Shown in pieces: positions 1-6,707 of a stretch of DNA of 6,707 nt. Numbering within the stretch: position 1 is the first letter of the stretch; each line of letters begins with the position of its first letter. Below the pieces are notes generated by a model, which was not told where the DNA came from, ran no database searches, and worked only from the letters and a program-made list of their open reading frames with translations. The stretch lies in assembly GCA_937930275.1 (NCBI GenBank), contig CALGLM010000221.1:1-6707 (forward strand), written 5' to 3'. A program made the position numbers and the translations under genes. Source of the stretch: an uncultured Ignavibacteria bacterium (GTDB taxonomy: Bacteria; Bacteroidota; Ignavibacteria; Ignavibacteriales; Melioribacteraceae).

Positions 1-47
1 GACCACCGAGATCTACACTCTTTCCCTACACGACGCTCTTCCGATCT
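1..47 (+). other. Illumina TruSeq universal adapter left on the contig end
   Basis: These bases match the last 47 bases of the 58-base Illumina TruSeq universal (P5) adapter as I remember it, including the read 1 priming site ending in CTCTTCCGATCT. The match is continuous and stops exactly where the ligation T and insert would be. This is library-preparation sequence, not genome. It should be trimmed, and it shows that the real contig begins at base 48. The frame used by the downstream gene has no stop here and reads PPRSTLFPYTTLFRS, a nonsense peptide that adapter contamination adds to predicted proteins. Confidence 0.98.
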
Positions 48-752
48 TTTGTAAAATTTAACGGAAAAGATAAAGGATTATATCCCGTTATAGAAAGAGT
101 GGAAGAACAATTTTTTGCTGATAGATTGATGTCTGTTAACGAATTATATAAAATTGGATTTGAAACCAAGTTTACTTTTGCCTCATCCTATATACCGGAA
201 TACAATATTGAAAAGAAAATACCGGATGATAACAACTTCAATTCGTTAAAAAACATGATTAATGCAATAGATACCTCAGATTTAACAACCGGATATTTGG
301 GGTTAAATAAATATCTTGATGTTATTAATTATATTAAGTATCATGCAATGACGGTTATCTTAAATAATCAGGATGCTTTTACAAATAATTTTTTCTTGTA
401 TAAGGCAAAACCAAATTCTCCCTTTACGGTTATTCCTTGGGATTTTGATAAATGTTTTATCGGAAATGTAGGCTTATACGGTGAAAACGAGATAATAAAA
501 AAAATAAAAAGCCATCCAATAACCAAGAAGATATATCTTGAAACTTTAAAAAGGATATTAACAAATAATTTTACCGAAAGTGAAGTGTTTTATATAATTG
601 ATACATATGCAAGGGGTATAAAAGATGCATATGAAAATGATCCTTATTTAGGTAAAAATGGATATAATTTTAACGATGAGATTAACAAATTAAAACAATA
701 TATTTTACAAAGAAGAAATTTTTTATTAAACCAAATTGAGTTAGAAAATTAA
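48..752 (+). CDS. CotH kinase family protein, 5' end missing
   Basis: This is the C-terminal 234 residues of a CotH-type protein. CotH proteins are atypical kinases; the Bacillus spore-coat member phosphorylates coat proteins, and related domains are common in exported proteins of the FCB group. Visible marks, numbered from base 48: an NGKDKGLYPVIERV segment (residues 5-18) like the family's 'NG..~G~Y...E~v' strand; NNQDAFTNNFFLY at about 106-118, with a candidate catalytic Asp109 and Asn113/114; and IPWDFD at 129-134, with candidate metal-binding Asp132 and Asp134. The tail with QRRNFLLNQ near the stop resembles the usual end of the domain, so the 3' end is probably complete. A GTG at 99 is not a real start, because family-like sequence continues upstream of it in frame to base 48. 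The N-terminus, and any signal peptide, lies outside the contig. The next gene starts two bases after the stop, suggesting one operon. The substrate is unknown. Confidence 0.86.
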   Translation, partial: FVKFNGKDKGLYPVIERVEEQFFADRLMSVNELYKIGFETKFTFASSYIPEYNIEKKIPDDNNFNSLKNMINAIDTSDLTTGYLGLNKYLDVINYIKYHAMTVILNNQDAFTNNFFLYKAKPNSPFTVIPWDFDKCFIGNVGLYGENEIIKKIKSHPITKKIYLETLKRILTNNFTESEVFYIIDTYARGIKDAYENDPYLGKNGYNFNDEINKLKQYILQRRNFLLNQIELEN

Positions 753-754
753 AT

Positions 755-1591
755 ATGTTTTTTAATGTAATGCCGATTTTGATTTTAATTATGTTTTCGG
801 TAAATATTTACGGGCAATCATTTAAATCCCGTTATGATTTAAATACACCGAATAAAATTTACATGGGATTTACTCAATCTTTAAGTTATACTGATATTCC
901 GATGTTAGCGGCTTATTTAATGAGAAATGATTTGTATTACAGCGGAGTTAGAAATTCGTTAAGGGTTGGACCTTCATACATAGATAAAAGTATTGCGGCA
1001 AATTATGGGTCAAGTAATAACAAAACTTTGGGTAGCATGGACAAAGATATAATTCCGAATTACATTTTTTACGGAAGAATGGGTTTACTTGCTGCTGCCG
1101 ATATGTTTTTTGATGCGGATGTTTCTCCAAAAGCATTTAGGCAGGTATTTTTATACGAAAAAGCTTTATTATATACCTATACAATAACAGAAGTTGTTAA
1201 AAACAGCATAAAGCGTACGCGCCCGGACGGAAGCGACAGCCGAAGTTTTTTTAGCGGGCATACTTCAACAGCATTTGCTTCATCTACTTATTTGTTTTTA
1301 GAACTTAACGATTTTTACGATAAGTGGGATGTAACACGTAATAATAAAACCTTACGAACCACATTTAAAGCTACAACTTTTTCGGCTTTATACGGCTGGG
1401 CGGCTTATGTTGGTTACAGTAGAATTAATGACAAAAAGCATTATCTTAGTGACGTATTAACGGGGGCAGCAGTGGGTACAGCCGTTTCATATTTTATATA
1501 TACCGCTTATAATAAAAGTTTTGATGCGGTTAATTTAAGTTTAAATAGTCACACAAACTCAGTATATTTTTCTTATAGAGTGGGTTTGTAA
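755..1591 (+). CDS. Exported PAP2-superfamily phosphatase
   Basis: A 278-residue protein of the type 2 phosphatidic acid phosphatase superfamily, whose members remove phosphate from lipids such as phosphatidate, phosphatidylglycerophosphate, undecaprenyl pyrophosphate or lipid A. All three motifs are present: KX6RP at residues 149-157, SGH at 167-169 (acid-base His169), and SRX5HX3D at 222-233 (nucleophile His229, Asp233). Residues 1-20 form a hydrophobic signal peptide or anchor ending near YGQS. Later hydrophobic stretches lie around 204-220 and 234-251, next to the third motif. The C-terminus alternates polar and aromatic residues (NSVYFSYRVGL), like a beta strand. The start at 755 gives a good signal sequence; Met6 is an alternative. 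No clear ribosome binding site is seen, so it may be translated by coupling to the CotH-like gene two bases upstream. The fold and active site are secure; the substrate cannot be read from sequence. Confidence 0.93.
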   Translation: MFFNVMPILILIMFSVNIYGQSFKSRYDLNTPNKIYMGFTQSLSYTDIPMLAAYLMRNDLYYSGVRNSLRVGPSYIDKSIAANYGSSNNKTLGSMDKDIIPNYIFYGRMGLLAAADMFFDADVSPKAFRQVFLYEKALLYTYTITEVVKNSIKRTRPDGSDSRSFFSGHTSTAFASSTYLFLELNDFYDKWDVTRNNKTLRTTFKATTFSALYGWAAYVGYSRINDKKHYLSDVLTGAAVGTAVSYFIYTAYNKSFDAVNLSLNSHTNSVYFSYRVGL

Positions 1592-1687
1592 GTTTTAAGG
1601 TTAAATGTTGAAAGTTATTAAAGTTTAAGTAAAACAACACCCACCAATTTCTATCGTATCATTTCCGCCTTTCTCTTAGAACCAGTA

Positions 1688-1773
1688 TTTACAGGATTTT
1701 TTCTGATTTTCAGGATAACTACCTCTGATAACGGAGGATAGCTTCTTGTTAATCCTTCTTTCATCCTGAAAAT
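1688..1773. repeat. CAGGAT-type intergenic inverted repeat with internal hairpin
   Basis: ATTTTCAGGAT at 1706-1716 is matched by its exact reverse complement ATCCTGAAAAT at 1763-1773, separated by 46 bases. A second direct near-copy, TTTACAGGAT, lies at 1688-1697, 19 bases from TTTTCAGGAT at 1707-1716. Inside the arms, CCTCTG (1722-1727) can pair with CGGAGG (1732-1737), with one G-U pair, around an ATAA loop. From memory, short intergenic sequences built on 'ATCCTGAAAATCCTG' and its complement recur in many Bacteroidota and related genomes. Their role is not established. This copy could be a degenerate member of that class. It may form a transcript hairpin downstream of the PAP2 gene, but it lacks the T-run of an intrinsic terminator. 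Confidence 0.6.
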
Positions 1774-1798
1774 GCCGATTCAAAAATTATAAACAGCG

Positions 1799-1823
1799 TT
1801 CACTATTCACTAATTGCTAATGA
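1799..1823. repeat. Degenerate seven-base tandem repeat
   Basis: TTCACTA occurs twice in direct succession (1799-1805 and 1806-1812), followed by ATTGCTA and then a more diverged ATGACTG. The run therefore keeps a seven-base period for about 25 bases. Such CTAATTG/CTAATGA-like heptamer runs resemble non-coding decay sequence seen in AT-rich FCB-group intergenic DNA, from memory. It is short, imperfect and lies in the gap between genes. No function can be assigned. Confidence 0.45.
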
Positions 1824-2005
1824 CTGCTTACCTACTTTACAAAAAACACAAGTTAAATAAGGGAAATTAAAGTTAAACCTAAAAAAAGCCAATAAAAATA
1901 ACAAAATTAATAAATCCCTTCTTGTTTCTATAAATTAATAGATGTAAATTATTAACTGAAAAAAAATTTAAACGCTTATCGATTAAAAATTTACAATTAA
2001 AGAAT

Positions 2006-5000
2006 ATGCAGACAAAAAAATCTAAAACGAGATATTTATATCTCTGTATCCTTGCATTATTTTTATTTAATTCCCACCTAACATTAGCGCAGCGCGGCAA
2101 AATAAGCGGTGCTGTAACCGATTTTAACACTAAAGAACCGCTAATAGGGGTTAACGTTTTTATAGTAGGTTCAACAATAGGTGCAACAACTGACTCGGAC
2201 GGTAAATATGCAATTTTAAATGTATTGCCGGGCACTTATTCTGTTGCCGCAAGTATGGTAGGTTACGGAAAACTTGTTTATAGCGACGTTCAAGTATTTA
2301 TTGACCGAACTACCGAAGTTAATTTTAAGCTTAAAGATGAATCGGTACAAATGGAGCAGGTGGTTATTGTTGCCGAAAAGCCCAAAATTGTTAAAGACCA
2401 AACTTCCAGCGCAACTACAATTGATGATATTCAGTTAAAAAGTGCACCAATTGAAGGTTTGCGAGGCGCGTTAGATTTAACTGCTTCGTTTCAAAAAAAC
2501 GAAAAAGGGGATTATACGGTACGAGGTAGCGGTACGTATGAAGTTAAATTTCAAATTAACGGAGTTGACCAACAGACTACCAATACAAGTATTCCCGGAT
2601 ACGGCGGTGCTGATAAAGCTAATAATAGTTGGAAATTTGATGTAAACCCACTTGGTGTTCAGCAAATACAGCTAATAAGCGGCGGTTTTTCTGCAGAATA
2701 CGGAAACGCCCAAGCCGGTGTTGTTAAAGTCGTATTAAAAGAAGGAAGCAGTAAAATTACCGGTGAAGCAAGAATGGAGTACCGTCCTGTAGGTTTATAT
2801 CATTTTGGTGATTATGTTTATTCCCGTAATAATTTTGAATGGCAAAAGTGGGGGAATATAAACAATTGGTACGCTAATCAGAAAAATGTTTTAAAAGATA
2901 TTAGTCCATATTTATATAATAGACTTTATGTGCAAAATAACGCAACTGCCGCAGATAGTCAAAGAGTGTTTGATGAAATAGCATGGGCTTATAGTATTTG
3001 GTCAAAAAATCATACCCCCAGCGAAGATAATCCGCTTGGAGTTTACGACTATAGAGACCACACTTATGCACGTTATATGATCGGTTTTGGCGGACCATTG
3101 GGAACAAATCCGGAATTATTGAAGTTTTATTTTTCGGGTGAGTATAGAAAAAATCCGACTCGATTACCAACCAGTGAAAAGGATCAAGTTTATCAAAACT
3201 ACATTTTAAATTTAACATACAAACCGGTTCCCGAACATAAATTTAGATTTATGGGAAGTTTTCAAAAATATAAAGGCGGTTTGTTTAGCGGTTCATCAGA
3301 TATTAGGTGGAGCGGCTTGACAAATACGAGCGAGTCTAACAAATATGCCGTTTATCAAGACCCGATAAGAACAGAACAAACTGTTGCACAAAGTTTAAAC
3401 TGGGTTTATACTATTAACACAAACTCGTTTTTTGAAACCAACATCGCTCATCAAACCGAAACTTACGAACTTCCGTACCTCTATATTCCGGGATTTAATA
3501 GCTCAGTAGATAGATTAGACAGTCTTTCTGACCCGTACGGAACAATTCTTAAAAGCGGTATTTGGTGGGATCATGATTACTTTTTGCGTTTGGACGCGGC
3601 AAGCACAAATTTTTACCAAGATTACAGAGCCGAAAATTGGAGTTTAACCGTTGACTATACAAACCAAATATTAAAAACTAATTTATTAAAAGCCGGTATT
3701 AGATTTTATTATTGGGATATTTTTAATAACGGTGTAGCTTATAGTTTTAGAACAAATAGTTATGTTGCCCATTACGGAGTTGCAGAGTATTATAAGGCGT
3801 TTCCTTACAATTATGCTTTTTATTTGCAGGATAAAATGGAATACGAAGGAATGGTTGCCAATGTGGGAGTAAGAATAGAAGCATATAATTTTCAATCCAA
3901 CAAACCTGTAGATAGATTTAATCCGTTTTATCCCGGTACCGAGCGTCCCGGCGTTTACGGAGATCCGAATACCGTATCTTCCAAAACTCAAGTTACTGTT
4001 TTGCCTCGTGTAGGCGTATCTTTCCCTATTGGAGAAAACACCGCATTTAGAATACAATACGGTCATTTTGCATCAATGCCTATTTTTACGCAGGCATTAA
4101 CTACAAAAACATACAGAGGTTGGAGTGCACTCGGAAATCCCGATCTTGAACCTAAAAAAACTATAAACTACGAATTTGGTATTCAGCAGGTAATTGACGA
4201 AAACCACAGAATTGATGTAGCCATTTATTACAATGATAGGGTGTCACAAATAGGGATACAGGATGTAGCCGCTTTAACCGGTGATTTAAGATATTTTGCG
4301 GCATTTAATAATGATAACGAACCGTTGTACTTATATCAATCTTTTGAAAATAACAGATTCGGTTCAACAATAGGTATTGAAGCGACTTTTGAAAAAGTAA
4401 GTGTCGGTAATTGGTCATATAGATTAAGTTATAACCTATCGCAAACAACCGAAGGAAGATACGGATACGCTGTTTTATATCCTGATAATTCCCGTAATTT
4501 TGCTTTACGTAGCACAACCGGCGAGTTTTTATCTCCGTATGATAGAACACATAGTTTTAGAGGTTTATTACAATATATATTAAAAGACGGAGAAGGTTTT
4601 GAAATATTCGGAATTAAACCCTTTGAAAATTCCGTGTTTGGTCTATCATATACCGTACAAAGCGGTTTACCTTTTACATATGTGACTGATTTTGACTTAA
4701 AAGATATAAGTTATAACAGAAGATACCCGTTGGAATCGAATTTTGATTTTAATTTTAATAAAGAAATATATTTCTCGGGGTTAAAACTTATAATCGGGCT
4801 GCGTGTAATGAACTTGTTTAACAATAAATGGTTAACGCCAATGGATAGCCAAAGTGATCAGCAAGATAAAATTGCTTGGGTAGAAAACGGTGTTACTATG
4901 GATAACCCTATTGATAACCCCACAAAAAGGAGCTATCTGCTATATCCGTTTAGAACTTATAAGAATACTCCGACACAGTTTATATTTACGGTCGGTATAG

Positions 5001-5008
5001 GCTTTTAA
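2006..5008 (+). CDS. TonB-dependent outer-membrane receptor with carboxypeptidase-regulatory-like domain
   Basis: A full-length 1000-residue outer-membrane receptor, which would import or bind a ligand using energy passed on by TonB-ExbB-ExbD. Order of parts: signal peptide at 1-28 (cleavage near TLA-Q); a carboxypeptidase D regulatory-like beta-sandwich at about 32-110, with the typical GAVTDFNTKEPLIGVNVFI, TDSDGKYAI and LPGTYSV segments; a TonB-box-like EQVVIVAEK at 117-125; a plug at about 130-250, containing VRGSGTYEVKFQINGV and ending in the characteristic SAEYGNAQAGVVKVVLKEG; then a barrel of about 745 residues, rich in alternating aromatic strands and Asn/Tyr loops, enough for the usual 22 strands. 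It ends in VGIGF, and a terminal Phe is the usual outer-membrane protein signal. The start at 2006 directly precedes the basic signal-peptide head; no Shine-Dalgarno is seen. The plug and overall form fit the general FCB receptor type more than SusC. The ligand is unknown. The next gene follows after 25 bases and is probably co-transcribed. Confidence 0.94.
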   Translation: MQTKKSKTRYLYLCILALFLFNSHLTLAQRGKISGAVTDFNTKEPLIGVNVFIVGSTIGATTDSDGKYAILNVLPGTYSVAASMVGYGKLVYSDVQVFIDRTTEVNFKLKDESVQMEQVVIVAEKPKIVKDQTSSATTIDDIQLKSAPIEGLRGALDLTASFQKNEKGDYTVRGSGTYEVKFQINGVDQQTTNTSIPGYGGADKANNSWKFDVNPLGVQQIQLISGGFSAEYGNAQAGVVKVVLKEGSSKITGEARMEYRPVGLYHFGDYVYSRNNFEWQKWGNINNWYANQKNVLKDISPYLYNRLYVQNNATAADSQRVFDEIAWAYSIWSKNHTPSEDNPLGVYDYRDHTYARYMIGFGGPLGTNPELLKFYFSGEYRKNPTRLPTSEKDQVYQNYILNLTYKPVPEHKFRFMGSFQKYKGGLFSGSSDIRWSGLTNTSESNKYAVYQDPIRTEQTVAQSLNWVYTINTNSFFETNIAHQTETYELPYLYIPGFNSSVDRLDSLSDPYGTILKSGIWWDHDYFLRLDAASTNFYQDYRAENWSLTVDYTNQILKTNLLKAGIRFYYWDIFNNGVAYSFRTNSYVAHYGVAEYYKAFPYNYAFYLQDKMEYEGMVANVGVRIEAYNFQSNKPVDRFNPFYPGTERPGVYGDPNTVSSKTQVTVLPRVGVSFPIGENTAFRIQYGHFASMPIFTQALTTKTYRGWSALGNPDLEPKKTINYEFGIQQVIDENHRIDVAIYYNDRVSQIGIQDVAALTGDLRYFAAFNNDNEPLYLYQSFENNRFGSTIGIEATFEKVSVGNWSYRLSYNLSQTTEGRYGYAVLYPDNSRNFALRSTTGEFLSPYDRTHSFRGLLQYILKDGEGFEIFGIKPFENSVFGLSYTVQSGLPFTYVTDFDLKDISYNRRYPLESNFDFNFNKEIYFSGLKLIIGLRVMNLFNNKWLTPMDSQSDQQDKIAWVENGVTMDNPIDNPTKRSYLLYPFRTYKNTPTQFIFTVGIGF

Positions 5009-5033
5009 TTAAAAAAGGAAAGATAAAAAGTTT

Positions 5034-6707
5034 ATGAAATCAAAAAAGATAATAATATTATTAGTATTAGCGTCCGTTTTAGTTTTTGAAACCAAAATAA
5101 ATGCACAACAAGATATAGAATCTCCCTTATTGGTTTTTAATAGGGGACAGCTATGGCAAAGTATTTATTTGGGTAAAGTTGGACCAAGCACATATAATAA
5201 TTGGCGAAGATTAGGCATAGGGCTTGATTGGCCCGGTTTTGATGCAAGCTGGATTAAAGAAGATTTAGGCGGTGCTCCTTCATATTTGGTTGCAGGCGGT
5301 TTTTGGATAGGATGTAAAAAAACTGTTGATAGCGTTCTTGCCGTTGAAGATTGGTCTATTTATGCCGGCACAATAGGTGTGGAAGTATCATCTAAATATA
5401 TAGTTAAAAAACACAAAAAAACAATTAACCACGGAATGGTAAATATTAAAAACGGCGGAGACGAAATAATAGAAACCGTTTGGGAATATAATCCTTTATA
5501 CCAAAGCCAGTATGATATTGAAAGTCAGCTTCCTTTGCGAGTAACAAGAACTTCGCACCAATGGAACGGAAGCAAAAGAGATGAAAATTATATAATTCAT
5601 AAATACGTATTTAAAAATATTAGTAACGAAATAAAAGCTAATTACCCACAGCGTAAAGTTGTGGACACTCTTTACGATTTTTATGCTATGTTAAACTACG
5701 GAATGCATACTAATTCACGTTCGTGGAGTGTGTTATTTCCCACATATAGTGCCGGAGCTCGTAATACATGGTTATTCTACGATCCTTCAAAAAAAATGAT
5801 TTGGGGAAGAGCAGGTGATTTTTTAGATACTCCCGAAAATGACGGAGAATACGGATACTCTGCCACGCAAGGAAAAATTGTTGACGGAAAACCGACCGGT
5901 GAATGGTTATCACCCGGATTTGTCGGGTTTAGGTTATTATACAGCTCTCCAAATAATAACGGGCAAGTTTCATTTGTAAACGGATATGGTTGGTCTGCCG
6001 GTGATAATTTACAAGACCTAATTGGACCGATGACGGGCAGAGGTACTGCCGAAGCGCGATACGGAGTTTTACAAAATGTATCGCAAGCAAATAATTTTAT
6101 TAATAATCCGGGGGACCAAACATTTATGCGTAGAAGCAGAATGTGGTCATTAATGTCGGTTGGTCCTTGGACTATTGCACCTGGGGATTCTATAGAAATT
6201 GTTTATAGCGAAATGGTTGACGGAGCGGACTATAAATATGCGTTGGAAGATAAAATTTCCAATATATCTGCGGGATATTCTATATTTGATGCAACCGCCG
6301 TAAAATCTAAAGTAACATATGATAACAATTATAATCATCCCGATCCTCCTGTTGCACCCGAGTTTTCGGTTGATTATTATCGTGAAAGCCAGTTAGTTGC
6401 AAATGTTATTGAATGGGGAACTGAAACCGAAAATATACCGGATCCGGATGACGGAGAAGTTGATTTAGCTAATTATACTTTATATCGTTCTTCATATTTG
6501 CCGATAGGACCTTGGGAATCTATTGCTAAAATACAAAAAGGAGATGCTGCTTTTTATAATTCTTCCAAAGGTAAATATATTTATGTAGATAGTACGGTTA
6601 CGGTAGGTGCAAGTTATTATTATGCATTAACGGCAAGCGATACGGGAAGAATTAGTTGGAATATAAATCCCGCAATTATATTTCCCGAAACAAGAACAAC
6701 TAAAGTA
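5034..6707 (+). CDS. Exported protein with fibronectin type III-like region, 3' end outside window
   Basis: An open frame of 558 codons running to the right edge without a stop; I translated it by hand. Residues 1-24 are a signal peptide (basic MKSKK, hydrophobic core, cleavage near INA-QQ). No cysteine follows the cleavage site, so it is not a lipoprotein. Residues about 34-115 hold Trp/Gly-rich sequence (RGQLW, GLDWPGFD, YLVAGGFWIG, VEDWSIYAG) resembling, from memory, the start of uncharacterised exported proteins of Ignavibacteria and related phyla. A GPWTIAPGDSIEIVYSEMVDG stretch (first part at 377-390) looks like a beta-sandwich element also common in them. Residues about 437-535 look like a fibronectin type III domain: proline-rich entry, VANVIEWG strand, ANYTLYRS, and a closing GASYYYALTASD. 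A C-terminal type IX secretion sorting domain may lie beyond the edge but cannot be seen. It begins 25 bases after the receptor gene, with a weak AAGGAAAG about 12 bases upstream of the start. A surface partner of the receptor is an inference; the function is unknown. Confidence 0.85.
   Translation, partial: MKSKKIIILLVLASVLVFETKINAQQDIESPLLVFNRGQLWQSIYLGKVGPSTYNNWRRLGIGLDWPGFDASWIKEDLGGAPSYLVAGGFWIGCKKTVDSVLAVEDWSIYAGTIGVEVSSKYIVKKHKKTINHGMVNIKNGGDEIIETVWEYNPLYQSQYDIESQLPLRVTRTSHQWNGSKRDENYIIHKYVFKNISNEIKANYPQRKVVDTLYDFYAMLNYGMHTNSRSWSVLFPTYSAGARNTWLFYDPSKKMIWGRAGDFLDTPENDGEYGYSATQGKIVDGKPTGEWLSPGFVGFRLLYSSPNNNGQVSFVNGYGWSAGDNLQDLIGPMTGRGTAEARYGVLQNVSQANNFINNPGDQTFMRRSRMWSLMSVGPWTIAPGDSIEIVYSEMVDGADYKYALEDKISNISAGYSIFDATAVKSKVTYDNNYNHPDPPVAPEFSVDYYRESQLVANVIEWGTETENIPDPDDGEVDLANYTLYRSSYLPIGPWESIAKIQKGDAAFYNSSKGKYIYVDSTVTVGASYYYALTASDTGRISWNINPAIIFPETRTTKV

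Larger units (their letters stand above)
1592..2005. other. Non-coding gap between two transcription units
   Basis: These 414 bases contain no credible gene on either strand. The left part holds a CAGGAT inverted repeat and a seven-base repeat, listed separately. The last 150 bases before the receptor gene are extremely A/T-rich, as expected for the promoter and leader of that gene. I could not find a convincing Bacteroidota-type promoter (TTTG near -33 and TAnnTTTG near -7). A TATAAAT at 1929-1935 is a possible -10-like element but is weak evidence in such AT-rich DNA. No hairpin followed by a T-run that would serve as a classical terminator for the PAP2 gene is visible. Confidence 0.7.

Noticed and set aside
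99..101. GTG as the start codon of the CotH-like gene
   Set aside because: The frame stays open upstream to base 48 and the 17 upstream residues look like family sequence (NGKDKGLYPVIER). The gene is truncated by the contig end; it does not start here.
1722..1740. CCTCTG/CGGAGG hairpin as an intrinsic terminator of the PAP2 gene
   Set aside because: The stem is short, lies about 130 bases past the stop, and is not followed by a T-run on either strand, so it is kept only as part of the repeat.
1929..1935. TATAAAT as the receptor promoter
   Set aside because: In such AT-rich DNA this is expected by chance, and no paired upstream element of the Bacteroidota type is visible at the right distance.
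1879..2235. Minus-strand open frame of 118 codons across the receptor start
   Set aside because: It overlaps the intergenic leader and the receptor's signal peptide and domain start on the opposite strand, has no recognisable features, and is best explained as a shadow of AT-rich coding sequence.
3686..4066. Minus-strand open frame of 126 codons inside the receptor gene
   Set aside because: It lies wholly opposite the barrel-coding part of a clear receptor gene and has no signal or motif of its own.
2006..6707. A classical SusC/SusD glycan-uptake pair
   Set aside because: The downstream protein has no lipoprotein cysteine after its signal peptide and shows no SusD-like sequence, and the receptor lacks features that would point specifically to SusC.

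Overview
The window looks like one end of an AT-rich contig (roughly one third GC by eye) from a Gram-negative bacterium of the Bacteroidota/Ignavibacteriota (FCB) group. The evidence is a 1000-residue TonB-dependent receptor with an N-terminal carboxypeptidase-regulatory-like domain, exported proteins with simple signal peptides, starts without clear Shine-Dalgarno sequences, and a CAGGAT-type intergenic repeat. I cannot place it more precisely from sequence alone.

Layout, left to right. Bases 1-47 are not biological: they match the Illumina TruSeq universal (P5/read 1) adapter and were left on the contig end. Bases 48-752 are the 3' part of a CotH-family kinase-like gene whose 5' end is missing. 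The reading frame stays open through the adapter, so an automatic annotation will either start it at a false GTG (position 99) or append an adapter-encoded peptide. Two bases after its stop comes an exported PAP2-superfamily phosphatase (755-1591) with all three catalytic motifs. A 414-base non-coding gap (1592-2005) holds a CAGGAT inverted repeat enclosing a small hairpin, and a degenerate seven-base repeat. Then come the TonB-dependent receptor (2006-5008) and, 25 bases later, a secreted protein (5034-6707) that stays open for 558 codons to the right edge. That last protein ends in a fibronectin type III-like region.

There appear to be two same-strand transcription units. The first joins a CotH-type kinase and a PAP2 phosphatase. 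The second joins an outer-membrane receptor and a large exported protein that may act with it at the cell surface. The receptor partner is not SusD-like and has no lipoprotein cysteine, so this is not a standard SusC/SusD pair. I see no RNA genes, CRISPR array, transposase or phage gene. The points most worth following are the adapter artefact, the uncharacterised receptor partner, and the CotH/PAP2 pairing.
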